A stretch of DNA of 43,424 bases, taken from a virus. The notes under the pieces were generated by a model. The model did not search any database, was not told the DNA's origin, and worked only from the letters and a program-made list of their open reading frames with translations. A program made the translations under genes and the position numbers. Numbering within the stretch: the first letter of the stretch is position 1; every line of letters starts with the position of its first letter. Positions 29,013-38,150 of this stretch are shown here, piece after piece. Location: positions 1-43,424 of IMG/VR virus record IMGVR_UViG_3300017971_007895; one strand, given 5' to 3'.

Positions 29013-31991
29013 CTACTCACTGAATGCCCCGCCTTCCCAACCAATGCACCGGCCATGTGCCGAGCCCGCAAGGACACTTTGCAAGTTCCCAGTTACAAGC
29101 GTGTTCGTTCCATCGTCGCTTGAATGGATCACGTCGGCGCCGGTTGGCCCGGTGTTTTTGCGCCCGACCGTGATAAAGTAGCCGAATTTGTTGTTAGTTG
29201 ACCATCCAACACAGCGCCCATCCTGTGCCTCTGGCGATCCGATCGCAGCGTCAAACCACGTCGGCATAGGGGTAGAGTAGGTGGTATGCACCTGGATGTC
29301 ACTTGAACCCTCGCGGTACTGACCAGCTGCCTTGGTACGCACGAGATAGGGCATGGCCACACCCACACCATCACCCCGGCAGTGACCGGCACAGACGTTA
29401 TTGGCCTGGTCGGAGCTGTACGCCCACGAGGTCAGGCCATCCTCTGATAGATACCAGTACCCAGTACTCGCACCGACCAGCACAATGTTCGCATCGCTGG
29501 GGGTAACTGCAATGTGCCTGAAGCTTTGGAACGATCCAATATCTGCATAGGTAGGCCAGGTCGCGCCGCCATCCGTGCTCTTGTAGAGCCTGCCGCCAAA
29601 TGTGTGATAGCTGGCACCGGCATAAAGCGTCTCTTCTATATCATCGTGGACCACCTTCAGGTCCAGACCGTACACAAACGAGCTGCCCGTCCCCGAGCCG
29701 ATGCGATAGAGTGTATAGGTGCTCCACGAGTTGGCCGTTTTTGCACAGTAGGGAATCCACTTGCTCCCATTGTAAGCATGCACGAGCATCCAGAATTTAT
29801 CTGGGTCAAGCCAGGACGCCTGCAGCCCGGCAAACTGGCAATCAGAGCCCCACCCAAGCGCAGAGTAGATAGAGGCAAACGTAACGACCGTAGACCAAGA
29901 GCTGCTGCCCGAGAAGGGGAGAGCCGTGCTGTAGAGCCCATCTGTAGTAATCGCATAGGCAAGATTGCTCTCCTGCTTGATCATGATTTCCTGCACGTCT
30001 TTGGAAGAGAGCCCACACGCCGTCCAGGTGGGCACGGTGCCCACGATGATCGTATCCGTGTCACAGTAGGCCGCGCCTACATCTGTCCCTACAATGAACT
30101 GATCGTAGAGCGAGTACCCTTCCGGCTCTGGCACCGGATCGTAGCCTAAATCTGGCGGATCCCACTCAGCGCCCGGCAGACTATCCGCCGGCAGAGTCAC
30201 CGTCACTGCCGACGATGTGCTGCTCGTCTCGCGCTCCCAGAGCAGCTCCACTTGCTTGACCAGCCCGGTGCGCGTGTGATCGTAGCGGATATTGATCTCA
30301 CGGACCAAGCCGCGCTCGTTGGAAAGTGTGAGCCCACGCTGTGCGGCAGTGGAGGCAGAAATGTTCAGTCGTACCCACGTCATATCAGCAGGTTCGATTC
30401 CCTGATCGGCGCCCTCAGACAGCACGATAGAGAAATAGCGCTCTGGCGCATTGTAGCGCGCGTAACGGTGGCCCTCACACGTATTGAGTGTGGCTTGAGA
30501 AACAGCAAGCTGCTCGCCCTGGTTGTTTGCCGTTTCACCTTGCCCTGGCGTCTCACCGGGCACGATGCAGAAAACCGCAGAGATAGCCGAGTTGCTGGCC
30601 ACGATCGCTTCGCCGCGCAGCCAATGCGCCCGAGGTGGGCGCTCGTGCGTGTAGCGAATAGAGGACCAGTCGGCCTCTTGGAGCGTAGCCTGTATGGTTG
30701 CCGTCCGTGAGCCTGTGGCCTGGAGCATCGGATCGACGATCGTTTGCAGCTGGCCCAGCGTGTTGCAGCCCAGAATGTAGTCTGGCACCAGTGCGCGCGC
30801 CCTTCGCATAGCCTGATCCCAAAGGCTTTCCGCAGCATTGCCCAGGACCACAAACGGGTATGTAGTCGTCGTCCCGGTCCAGGACCAGTCAGCAACCTCC
30901 AGAGCGGTGCTATGCCAATACAGCAAATAGTGCAGGTACTTATCCATGTTGGGACTGGTCATCTGCGTCCAAGAAGAAGGAGAAGCGGCAACCTCAACCG
31001 AGCCAGAGAATCCAGGCAGCGTATCCAACCGCCCGGCCACGTCGAGCAGTTCCAGGATCGTATCACGCACGATCCCCGTACGCTCGGAGGCAATGGTTGT
31101 GGGATCGGATTGGTGCCAGCCGGTAAAGAGCATGTGTGATCGGTCTGCGCCGTCGCTAGGCTCATCTTCCCAGAGCATCACCAACGTACCGTCTGGGTAG
31201 GTGCTCTCTGCAATATCCTCCAGGATACGCACAGAAAGCCGCTGACCTTCCGGTGTAATGCGGTGGCTGTCGATGGTGAACGCGCCGATGCTCGTGTCAC
31301 TGGACACATCTCGAGCATAGATAGGCACCCGCGCCGTGTGTGTTTCGGCATTGGAATCTGTCACCACCAACTTGACCCAGTAGAAGCCCGGATCACAATC
31401 GACCTCGATCTGTGAATCGGTCAGGTTGTACCCTGCTACCAGCGCCACCCCGCTAGGCAATGTCCAGGCATAGGAGGAAATCGAACCTGAGACGGCAAAG
31501 GAAGTATTGGCCTCGTGGGGCAGAGTGACACGCAACAAGCTTGTGCCACTGTCCACAGTGCCCGCCATCGCCGCGCCTGCATTGGCTACAGGTGGCGGAT
31601 TGGTCGTGTACGTGCCTACTGCAATGTCGTGGTCCTTGTAGATCACGCCGCTGCTGTCGATGTAGGGAATCTTGGACCAAACGCGGTAGTCATTCAGGAC
31701 TGTGATGTGCGCGTTATCTACCAAGTCTACTTCGCCGTCCCTTGTGCCCTCAGAAGAGCGGCCAAAATAGAGGATGCTGCTCGTTGCGGCTTTGCGGATC
31801 CGCTGACGTCCATAATCGTCCCCGCCGGCCGTCGAGCCAAAGAGCACGGTCATGCCCGCTTCGATGTCTCCATAGGCCCCTGTGCCCACGGTGTCAAAGG
31901 CGACCTGGGCAATCGGGTACGTGAAGCTGGCCTGGTTGACACGGGCGGCAAAGATGGTGGTAGGTTGGGCAAGGAAGAGACGGATGGTCAT
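29013..31991 (-). CDS. Large tail-tip / baseplate protein with repeat-like propeller region
   Basis: This 992-residue protein follows the tape measure and two small tail genes, where baseplate hub or tip-attachment proteins sit. Around residues 135-230 a PKD/Ig-like beta domain is visible (PPPVANAGAAM, then SSYAWTLPSG, GFYWVKLVVTDSNAETH). Residues about 650-950 contain repeated segments of the BNR/sialidase-like propeller type: YAITTDGLYST, LYKSTDGGATWP, YWYLSEDGLTSWAYS. Asp-box-like SxDGGxTW is a clear signature. Propeller modules often bind or cleave glycans, so this protein may be the receptor-binding tip. Catalytic activity cannot be told from the sequence. Confidence 0.7.
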   Translation of the reverse strand: MTIRLFLAQPTTIFAARVNQASFTYPIAQVAFDTVGTGAYGDIEAGMTVLFGSTAGGDDYGRQRIRKAATSSILYFGRSSEGTRDGEVDLVDNAHITVLNDYRVWSKIPYIDSSGVIYKDHDIAVGTYTTNPPPVANAGAAMAGTVDSGTSLLRVTLPHEANTSFAVSGSISSYAWTLPSGVALVAGYNLTDSQIEVDCDPGFYWVKLVVTDSNAETHTARVPIYARDVSSDTSIGAFTIDSHRITPEGQRLSVRILEDIAESTYPDGTLVMLWEDEPSDGADRSHMLFTGWHQSDPTTIASERTGIVRDTILELLDVAGRLDTLPGFSGSVEVAASPSSWTQMTSPNMDKYLHYLLYWHSTALEVADWSWTGTTTTYPFVVLGNAAESLWDQAMRRARALVPDYILGCNTLGQLQTIVDPMLQATGSRTATIQATLQEADWSSIRYTHERPPRAHWLRGEAIVASNSAISAVFCIVPGETPGQGETANNQGEQLAVSQATLNTCEGHRYARYNAPERYFSIVLSEGADQGIEPADMTWVRLNISASTAAQRGLTLSNERGLVREINIRYDHTRTGLVKQVELLWERETSSTSSAVTVTLPADSLPGAEWDPPDLGYDPVPEPEGYSLYDQFIVGTDVGAAYCDTDTIIVGTVPTWTACGLSSKDVQEIMIKQESNLAYAITTDGLYSTALPFSGSSSWSTVVTFASIYSALGWGSDCQFAGLQASWLDPDKFWMLVHAYNGSKWIPYCAKTANSWSTYTLYRIGSGTGSSFVYGLDLKVVHDDIEETLYAGASYHTFGGRLYKSTDGGATWPTYADIGSFQSFRHIAVTPSDANIVLVGASTGYWYLSEDGLTSWAYSSDQANNVCAGHCRGDGVGVAMPYLVRTKAAGQYREGSSDIQVHTTYSTPMPTWFDAAIGSPEAQDGRCVGWSTNNKFGYFITVGRKNTGPTGADVIHSSDDGTNTLVTGNLQSVLAGSAHGRCIGWEGGAFSE

Positions 31992-32189
31992 CTATTGATG
32001 GCTCTCTGCGGCTGTCGATTCGGCATCTGGTGCCCAAGTTGGATTAGGATAGTTTGGATCGGGAATAGGTTCAAGCACGGTTACAATGCGTGATGACCTA
32101 TTGCTCAAAGTTTCTGGCTGCAACCTTTCCAATAACTCGATGATTTTATCCAACTTTGCGCAGATTTTATGAAACTGATATTCAGTCAT
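31992..32189 (-). CDS. Small tail-region protein (65 aa)
   Basis: The 65 residues begin with a helical segment (EYQFHKICAKLDKIIELLERL, heptad-like) and end in a Pro, Asn and Ser rich tail. The ATG at 32187-32189 has a GGAGG site. Short coiled-coil genes at this spot may help tail-tip assembly. No family is recognised. Confidence 0.52.
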   Translation of the reverse strand: MTEYQFHKICAKLDKIIELLERLQPETLSNRSSRIVTVLEPIPDPNYPNPTWAPDAESTAAESHQ

Positions 32190-32204
32190 CTATATGCCTC
32201 CTAT

Positions 32205-32588
32205 TTATGATGCAGCACTCAGATCGCGCACCAAGATCACTACATTACGGGGAAAAAAGTTGTTCCAACGCACGTCCGCGCCCGGCTCTGGACGGATGGC
32301 AAGCCCGTTCTTGCGCACCCAGGCAAAGGTTTCATCTCGCACATAGACTGTCACTTCATTGGAGAGCGCACTTTGCACCCCAAAGTCACTCAAGATACTC
32401 TGATACTCAGTGGCCGTGCTGACCATCGAATAGAGCAGCTCCACATACGTGCCTTCGTCGTAGGGCGTGCCGTCGCCGCCGAACGTGCGCCGGGTTGGTT
32501 TGATGCCCTCAGAACGTGGTTGTGGGTCCAACACGTTGAGCGAATCCAGGGCAATGTCGTGCCCATCGGCTACGCGGTAGGTGGTCAC
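32205..32588 (-). CDS. Tail protein (127 aa)
   Basis: This 127-residue protein sits directly after the tape measure gene and starts at a GTG (32586-32588) that overlaps its stop (GTGA), with an AGGAGG site. Its predicted beta strands (YVELLYSMVSTATEYQSIL, VTVYVRDETFAWV, RNVVILVRDL) suggest a tail-tip or distal-tail protein. No specific family is certain. Confidence 0.58.
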   Translation of the reverse strand: MTTYRVADGHDIALDSLNVLDPQPRSEGIKPTRRTFGGDGTPYDEGTYVELLYSMVSTATEYQSILSDFGVQSALSNEVTVYVRDETFAWVRKNGLAIRPEPGADVRWNNFFPRNVVILVRDLSAAS

Positions 32589-35308
32589 TCTGTCAACCTC
32601 CTAAAGAAATTGGTCAGCGTCTGCTCGACCTGGCGCGCAATGTCTGTAGGGCTCTGGCCCGGAGCGGCATAGATAGGCATAGAGAACGCGCCCGATTGGA
32701 TCGTCACAGAGCGCCCGCCACCCGCCACCGCGCCTACAAGCTGACCTTGGGTAAAGCTGCCCCCAAGAGCGCCGCGCAAGAGAGAGGTCGTTTCAGCACT
32801 CAGCACGTACTCAGGCCGCGAACGGCTGCCGTGGAGCATCGCCGCCCCGGTGCCGTAGACCGGCCCACCGGCCTGCCGCGTGAGCATCGGTGTGCCTGTC
32901 CCTGTAGCCGTCTCTGTTGTTGACAGTGTTGACATTCTGGCATTCCAGGCATCCCAGTACTGATCGAAGAGCGCCAGGGATTCATTCTGCCGCCGCTCTT
33001 GTAGCGTGGTCCATGCCTGGTTGTAGACGCCCATATCATCCAGACGCTTGAGCAAGCCTTGCCAGGCCGTTCTTCGTTCCTCAAGCGCGCCGCGCCTAAT
33101 CTGCTCCAGACGCTCTCGTTGCGCATCTGCCATCTCATCCAACTGCGCTTTGTGGTCCTCTTGCATCCGCTTCAGGCGAATCGCGCGATCTTCGTCCTCG
33201 AGTTCTTGCTGCTCGGCAAGCGCCTCTTGCATGTCCTGGATACGCTGGGCATCGGCGGCCCGTGCGGCCTGCACCCGTTCCCGGTGCGCTGCGCGCTCCT
33301 GGTCAATGCGCTCTTGGAGGTTCTCACGCTCGGCTTCAACCCTGCGCTGCAGGTCCGTCTCAGCTTCGCTAATCTGGCCCTGAAAACGCCGCTGTTCCTC
33401 TGCCACTGCGCGCGCGTCTAGCATAGCCGCGGCTTCCATAAGCCGGACCTGGTGATCCCTGCGCATCCGCTCTAGATTGCGCTGGCCCTCTTCCTCGATC
33501 TCTGCAATGCGCCTGTTGCCCTCGGCACGGATGTCTGCGATCCGGGCGTTAAGGTCTCGCTGCCACTGCCGTTCACGCTCGGCGGCGCTCTCTCGAATCT
33601 CGGCAATACTCGCGGCCAATTGCGCCGCCTGCCGCGCGCGCTGGCGTGCAAAGTCCTCGGCCTCACGGGCAATGGTCTGCTCATAGGAGCGGATTATGTC
33701 AGCACGCTGCTGCTCATATTGCGCGGTGGTCGACAATCGCTGCTCGTTGGCACTGCGCTCGATCTCCTGGACCTGCTCGGCCCAGTCTGCAATGGCTTCT
33801 TCCTGCTCGCTCGTGAAGCGTCCTCCTCTGGCCGCTGCTTGCCCAGCATCGCGCGCGCCGGCTACCAAATCCTGCGCGGCCTGAGGCAAGACGCCCAGGA
33901 AACGCCCTAGACCCATGAGAAACTCGGCGCGTTTCTGATCGATGCCCTCGGCACTGTTGGCCAGCGTATCGGCCAACTTACGCGCGCCGTCTGCACTTTG
34001 CTGTGCCGCTTCGCTCCATTCGCGCATCTGTCCAAGCGCGCCGATGTCCGGCCCTGGGATCAGATCGAGGATCCGCTGCACGAACATAGCCAGCGCATCG
34101 GCCACGTTGGCAAAGCCGTTGAGCAGCCACGCCGCTCCCTGAGCCAACACCTTGGCCATCTCCGCACCGAACTTGGAAAGCGCGCTTTGGACGATAAAGA
34201 TCAATTGGCGAAAGGCCATCCACGCATCGCGGATCGTCGCATTGGCCAGCTGCTCATTGCCCGTTGCACGCCCGATGCCACGAGCTACACCGACGCCAAT
34301 ACGGGCACCTGTGAATGCTGCACCACCTAAAACAGCAGCGCCACCCAACATCGGCCCTAATGTCGCATACGCTTTCAGCTTTTGTATTCTGATCAGTGAT
34401 GTGATGATCTGATTCAGAAACAATAATGTGGGTGCACCTACAGCTGCAATACTAGCCAGCGCGGCTCCAATGGTTGCTACGCCTGGGGCTTCCTCACGCA
34501 ACCGAGAAAGCCAAGTTGCAGTCCTTTGGAGGAGAGGCGTCAAGATGTCCAGGATCGGTTCAAAGCCTTCGGCCAAGAGCTGCACCGCCGCGTCTTTGGC
34601 CGCTCGGAAGGAAGCGTTAAACGTGCGGCCCATCTCCTCAGCAGTTTTCTGCGTGATGCCCATCCGGGTCAACACCATATCCAGCGCTGCTGCAAAGTCG
34701 CCGCCAGTCTGCTCTAACGCCTCTCGCAGTTGCACACGGGAGATATTGAAGCGCTCGGTCAAGGAGATCAGGTCAGTGCCCCCAGAGGTCAGCGCTTCAT
34801 TGATCGCAAACGCCGCCCCGGTGATGCCTTCTTGCTGATTGAGCACCGCCACGCGCCGGGTGAGATCGAGCCACTTTCCAAGCTCCTCAGTGTTGCCCTC
34901 CATCGTGGGCAAGAGCTGCTTTGACGCCGCTAGGAGATCGGCAAAGGGCAGTCCGGCCTCTCCTGCTCGCTCTCGCAACTCCTCAGAGAGCTTGGTTGCC
35001 GCTTCCAGGCTGCCCGTCATGCCCACAAGTTGGACCTGCGCCTCTTCGAACGATGCCGCGGCCCGGATGCCCATCGCAGAGATGATGCCGCCGACCACGC
35101 CCAGCGCGGTCAACTCCTGGTTGACTTTTTTGATTTCCTCACGAAACGTTTTGGTATTTCTCTCCAGGTTGTCAAAAGAGCGCTTAATTGTCTGCCCAAC
35201 ACGGCGCATCGTCAGTTGGGCGCGTTCCGCTCCGCTGGTATCAATTGTGATCGAGCCGTGGGCATTGCCAAGACGCTGCCCACCAAAGAGCCCTCCAAAG
35301 AGAGGCAT
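32585..35308 (-). CDS. Tail tape measure protein
   Basis: This 907-residue protein sets tail length; by the usual rule of about 0.15 nm per residue the tail would be about 135 nm long. The N-terminal half has ISAMGIRAAASFEEAQVQL and LPFADLLAASKQLLPTMEGNTEELGKWLDL, a typical tape measure region. Hydrophobic stretches at about 275-310 and 320-345 could act as membrane segments when DNA enters the cell. A very long charged coiled coil rich in Glu, Arg, Gln and Ala fills about 500-770. The C-terminus is Gly, Thr and Ser rich. The gene lies after the tail chaperones, in the usual siphovirus order. Confidence 0.92.
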   Translation of the reverse strand: MPLFGGLFGGQRLGNAHGSITIDTSGAERAQLTMRRVGQTIKRSFDNLERNTKTFREEIKKVNQELTALGVVGGIISAMGIRAAASFEEAQVQLVGMTGSLEAATKLSEELRERAGEAGLPFADLLAASKQLLPTMEGNTEELGKWLDLTRRVAVLNQQEGITGAAFAINEALTSGGTDLISLTERFNISRVQLREALEQTGGDFAAALDMVLTRMGITQKTAEEMGRTFNASFRAAKDAAVQLLAEGFEPILDILTPLLQRTATWLSRLREEAPGVATIGAALASIAAVGAPTLLFLNQIITSLIRIQKLKAYATLGPMLGGAAVLGGAAFTGARIGVGVARGIGRATGNEQLANATIRDAWMAFRQLIFIVQSALSKFGAEMAKVLAQGAAWLLNGFANVADALAMFVQRILDLIPGPDIGALGQMREWSEAAQQSADGARKLADTLANSAEGIDQKRAEFLMGLGRFLGVLPQAAQDLVAGARDAGQAAARGGRFTSEQEEAIADWAEQVQEIERSANEQRLSTTAQYEQQRADIIRSYEQTIAREAEDFARQRARQAAQLAASIAEIRESAAERERQWQRDLNARIADIRAEGNRRIAEIEEEGQRNLERMRRDHQVRLMEAAAMLDARAVAEEQRRFQGQISEAETDLQRRVEAERENLQERIDQERAAHRERVQAARAADAQRIQDMQEALAEQQELEDEDRAIRLKRMQEDHKAQLDEMADAQRERLEQIRRGALEERRTAWQGLLKRLDDMGVYNQAWTTLQERRQNESLALFDQYWDAWNARMSTLSTTETATGTGTPMLTRQAGGPVYGTGAAMLHGSRSRPEYVLSAETTSLLRGALGGSFTQGQLVGAVAGGGRSVTIQSGAFSMPIYAAPGQSPTDIARQVEQTLTNFFRRLTE

Positions 35309-35309
35309 T

Positions 35310-35666
35310 TTATTCTACCTTGTGAAGTTTCACCCCGCGCACACTGCCCGCAAGCGCCTTGAGCGCGCCCAACCCATCCTCTTGCTTTTGTGCTTCTGAA
35401 AGAGGCAAACGAAAGTCAGCATCCAACAACTGGTCCATCGTGTACTTTGGCTCCAGGCGCCGATCTTTGTCCGATCCGATCCACTCCGTCTCTTGCACGG
35501 CGGCCTCGATTGTGTTGCCGAGAAAGACTACAGCGCTATCGAACTGGTATGCTGCCCAGGAGTCAGCTATCTGGACTAGGTTGCTCGGTCTCTGCCCCAT
35601 CGCCGTCGCCGTCCGGTACAGGCTCCACACTTGCCGCTTGTCGTTCAAGAAATCGGCGCAGTTCAT
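35310..35666 (-). CDS. Second tail assembly chaperone frame (T-like)
   Basis: This 118-residue frame overlaps the end of the first chaperone gene by 104 bases in another register, as with lambda G and GT. It could be translated from its own ATG at 35664-35666 or as a fusion after frameshifting. The shift needed is +1 (or -2), and a run of six T on the sense strand (35688-35693, plus-strand A6) lies just before the overlap with the second frame open through it. The protein has YTMDQLLDADFRLPLSEAQ and a basic end. These chaperones guide the tape measure during tail tube assembly. Confidence 0.68.
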   Translation of the reverse strand: MNCADFLNDKRQVWSLYRTATAMGQRPSNLVQIADSWAAYQFDSAVVFLGNTIEAAVQETEWIGSDKDRRLEPKYTMDQLLDADFRLPLSEAQKQEDGLGALKALAGSVRGVKLHKVE

Positions 35667-36057
35667 TCGCTGGCAACACTGCCAACGAAAAAACTGTACC
35701 CCGATCTGCCAACTCGACGTCGGCTATGGAGATTTCATCGTCTGCTTGTGGCTCGGCTACGATGCGCGGCTCAAGAAACGCCGCCGTCACCACCGCATCA
35801 ATGAGTACCAGCATCTCGGTAGATTGCTCGGTAAGCTTTTCAGCACTAAGCAAACTGTCCAGCTCGTCTGTATCCACGCCCTGATAGACCATCTTGGCTA
35901 CAAACGGCGTCAAGAGGTCCGGGATCTCTCCCTGGCGCAAGAGCACATCGAGTGCCACCGGGCGGATGCGCACCACGTTCCCAGAGGGGAGGTCAAGCAA
36001 AAATCCCTCCTCTCTGGGTTTGCGCCAGTCAGTCCCTTTGGTCGGTTGATCGGCCAT
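35563..36057 (-). CDS. Tail assembly chaperone (G-like)
   Basis: This 164-residue protein has the typical start of tail assembly chaperones: DWRKPREEGFLLDLPSGNVVRIRPVAL (about 9-36) and LLRQGEIPDLLTPFVA. The middle is helical, and the last 20 residues are acidic and Pro rich. It lies between the major tail protein and tape measure genes, the standard position. It is the zero frame of the possible programmed frameshift described for the 35310-35666 gene. Confidence 0.8.
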   Translation of the reverse strand: MADQPTKGTDWRKPREEGFLLDLPSGNVVRIRPVALDVLLRQGEIPDLLTPFVAKMVYQGVDTDELDSLLSAEKLTEQSTEMLVLIDAVVTAAFLEPRIVAEPQADDEISIADVELADRGTVFSLAVLPANELRRFLERQAASVEPVPDGDGDGAETEQPSPDS

Positions 36058-36611
36058 TAGGTGATGTTGGTCGGCGGGATCGCCACATCCGCAGCGGTCG
36101 CGTGCTCGATCACGTTGATCAGCCCATAGGTTGCGTCGTCGACGATCTGAATCGTTGCCTCGGGGATGGCAAACTGCCCATACTCAAGTTGCGCGATCGT
36201 CAGGTTACCCATCAGCTTGCACTTGGGGATAAAGACGTGTGTATCCCCAGACCCTTCCTCAGCCAGCGCCTTGCCACAGATGCCGATGTAGGGCATGTTG
36301 TCGCCACCGCTCACCTTGAAGTGATCTTGTGCGCTGCCGCTTGCGGTCGAGGTGTTGCCCAGGATGATTTCAAGCGCGGCGATCGAGATCGAGCCAAAGC
36401 GCACGCGCACCTCACCGCCAACCGCACGCGAGGCTGAGGCCGTGATCGAGTCGTCACCTTCCAACTGCGCGCTGACGGTTGCCAGCGTGGTGCCCATAAG
36501 CTGCACGCTGGGGATGTCTACTTCGGTGCCATACGTATCGGTAGCAGTCCAGGTGGCTACCTTCACATCGTTGAGGCCAAATTGTGGCGCACCATAACTA
36601 TCGAATGCCAT
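36057..36611 (-). CDS. Major tail protein
   Basis: This 184-residue protein is the likely tail-tube subunit. It is beta rich (VKVATWTATDTYGTEVDIPS, TLATVSAQLEGDDSITASASRA, GEVRVRFGSISIAALEIILG), starts with MAFDSYGAPQFGLNDVKVA, and is followed by chaperone and tape measure genes. The pattern L-E-G-D-D followed by a beta hairpin is usual in tube proteins. The stop overlaps the ATG of the chaperone gene by one base. Confidence 0.85.
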   Translation of the reverse strand: MAFDSYGAPQFGLNDVKVATWTATDTYGTEVDIPSVQLMGTTLATVSAQLEGDDSITASASRAVGGEVRVRFGSISIAALEIILGNTSTASGSAQDHFKVSGGDNMPYIGICGKALAEEGSGDTHVFIPKCKLMGNLTIAQLEYGQFAIPEATIQIVDDATYGLINVIEHATAADVAIPPTNIT

Positions 36612-36635
36612 TTGTCTAACTCCTCTAGTTCTTTT

Positions 36636-37109
36636 TTATGCTGATTTCTTGGTCACGACCTGATATACCGAGCGCTCTACGCTGGCATCCAGATCGGTAT
36701 CACGAGCCTGGCGCACGTCGCCAGCCCAGAGGCACATGAACGTGCCTGACAATTGAACGGCGTGCAGCAACACCCAAACACGATCACGCATGATCTCGAT
36801 ATTGCTGTAGCCGTCATCCTCATAAAACCACGCTTCGAGCATCTCTGTAGTGCTCTGGTAGCGCGCGCCTTCATCCACGAGAGATTGATCCGGTTCTGAG
36901 CTGCGCGACTTGAGCAGCACACACGGCTTGATGATCTCGTTGCTGTCAAACGCGGCCGATGTCGTGGTGCGATTGATACCCAGGTGCCCGGTTTCGTCAT
37001 AGTCCCAAACACCGCCCGTTGCCGTCGCCAGCAAGGTAGCATCTGCTTCCAAAAGCGCTTTAGCTGCTGATAGCGCACTCAACTGAGCATCCTCACAATC
37101 TCGCTCCAC
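36636..37109 (-). CDS. Tail terminator-like protein
   Basis: This 157-residue protein lies between the HK97 gp10-like gene and the major tail protein, where tail terminator or completion proteins are found. It has a helical start (LSALSAAKALLEADATLLATA), a PCVLLKSRSSE strand and a later VWVLLHAVQLSGTFMCLWAGDV segment. The assignment is mostly from position. It overlaps the previous gene by 31 bases. Confidence 0.6.
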   Translation of the reverse strand: MERDCEDAQLSALSAAKALLEADATLLATATGGVWDYDETGHLGINRTTTSAAFDSNEIIKPCVLLKSRSSEPDQSLVDEGARYQSTTEMLEAWFYEDDGYSNIEIMRDRVWVLLHAVQLSGTFMCLWAGDVRQARDTDLDASVERSVYQVVTKKSA

Positions 37110-37441
37110 AAGAGCGGCGCGAAATGGTCCAGCGCTGGATCGATGATCGCATAGCGCCCGGCGTTGTTCAGTTCCAGATACACGCCATACTCTACACCGT
37201 GAGAGAGCACCAATTCGACCATACTCTGTACCACCTGGTTGACCTCTGTGTAGAGCGATTGCCGCGCATTGGCTGTGCGATCTGTCCAGGGCGCATTGGC
37301 TTTCATCCAGTTTTCGATCTCAGGTGCATAGCGCTGTACGATCCGATGCACACCCCGATGGATGGCCGCCACGTATGCCTCGGTCAATTCGCTTAGTGCC
37401 TGCTCTGGTGGGCGCTCCCAGCGGAAGCCAGTTTGCGGCAT
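37079..37441 (-). CDS. HK97 gp10-like neck/tail protein
   Basis: The 120-residue protein has the core of the gp10-like family: a helix (LTEAYVAAIHRGVHRIVQRYAPEIENWMKANAPWTDRTANARQ, from about 19) with the APWTDRTxNAR motif, then a strand YGVYLELNNAGRYAIIDPAL. Such proteins lie at the head-tail junction. Neighbouring genes encode connectors and the tail terminator. Confidence 0.75.
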   Translation of the reverse strand: MPQTGFRWERPPEQALSELTEAYVAAIHRGVHRIVQRYAPEIENWMKANAPWTDRTANARQSLYTEVNQVVQSMVELVLSHGVEYGVYLELNNAGRYAIIDPALDHFAPLLWSEIVRMLS

Positions 37442-37815
37442 TAGCTGCGCACCTTGGCAAATGCCTGGAGGCTGTCTGTCAATCCAGGCAAAAGCCCCAC
37501 GACCTCATAGCCCACACCAGAGACGGCAAAGCGATCACCAGTTTGGAGACTGGTGTCTGTGATCGTCGGATGGCCCTTGTAGCCCAGGATCAACGTATCT
37601 GCGATCGCGGTTTGCCCGCCTTCGGTCTGTACCTCTCGCGGCCGGCCCATGTCCTCGATGCGCACCGTTTGCGCGCTTTGCGCCACGCCAGAGCGGATCA
37701 CCGTGATCGAGGTGCTCTTGTCGGCGATCAGCCGCGCAGTATCCACGCCACGATCCACATCGATCCAGTCTGAAAGCGCAAAGCTGTTGCCCGTCCAGGA
37801 GTCGATCTTAGGCAT
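37441..37815 (-). CDS. Head closure / head-tail joining protein
   Basis: This 124-residue protein starts at the ATG at 37813-37815 (AAGGA site nearby); longer starts reach 37860. It is beta rich (SDWIDVDRGVDTARLIADKSTSITVIRSG, DTLILGYKGHPTIT, DRFAVSGVGYEVVGLLP), which suits the head closure proteins of the SPP1 gp16 / HK97 type. It overlaps the adaptor gene by eight bases. Confidence 0.65.
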   Translation of the reverse strand: MPKIDSWTGNSFALSDWIDVDRGVDTARLIADKSTSITVIRSGVAQSAQTVRIEDMGRPREVQTEGGQTAIADTLILGYKGHPTITDTSLQTGDRFAVSGVGYEVVGLLPGLTDSLQAFAKVRS

Positions 37816-38149
37816 CGGGCGCATCCTTGTTGCGCGGCGGCACTTCGAGCAGGCCGACAATCTGTACCTGGTTGGTGGCTACGCGCGCCTCGTCTTTCCA
37901 GAAGCTCACCATATCCTTGATGTGATCAAAGACTTGGCTCTTTTCCTCTCGCGTCTGCCCGGCTGTGTAGTTGTTGAACTTGGCTGCATCGGCCATGAGT
38001 TGCCGCCAGCCCAGATAAACCGCGCCGTTGTAGTCCGAGTCTGCGCGCGCATAGAGCCGATCTAGTTCGTCGTTGGTGAAAACGGCCTCATCTGAACCGA
38101 TGCCCAGGTCGCCTTGTATGTCTGTCCGTTGTGTGGAGGTCAGAGCCAT
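37808..38149 (-). CDS. Head-tail connector (adaptor, SPP1 gp15-like)
   Basis: This 113-residue helical protein shows VFTNDELDRLYARADSDYNGAVYLGWRQL (about 23-51), a pattern usual in the gp15-like adaptor proteins that sit beneath the portal ring. It continues with FNNYTAGQTREEKSQVFDHIKDM. It lies one base from the glycosyltransferase gene, so this sugar gene is embedded in the head operon. Confidence 0.72.
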   Translation of the reverse strand: MALTSTQRTDIQGDLGIGSDEAVFTNDELDRLYARADSDYNGAVYLGWRQLMADAAKFNNYTAGQTREEKSQVFDHIKDMVSFWKDEARVATNQVQIVGLLEVPPRNKDAPDA

Positions 38150-38150
38150 C

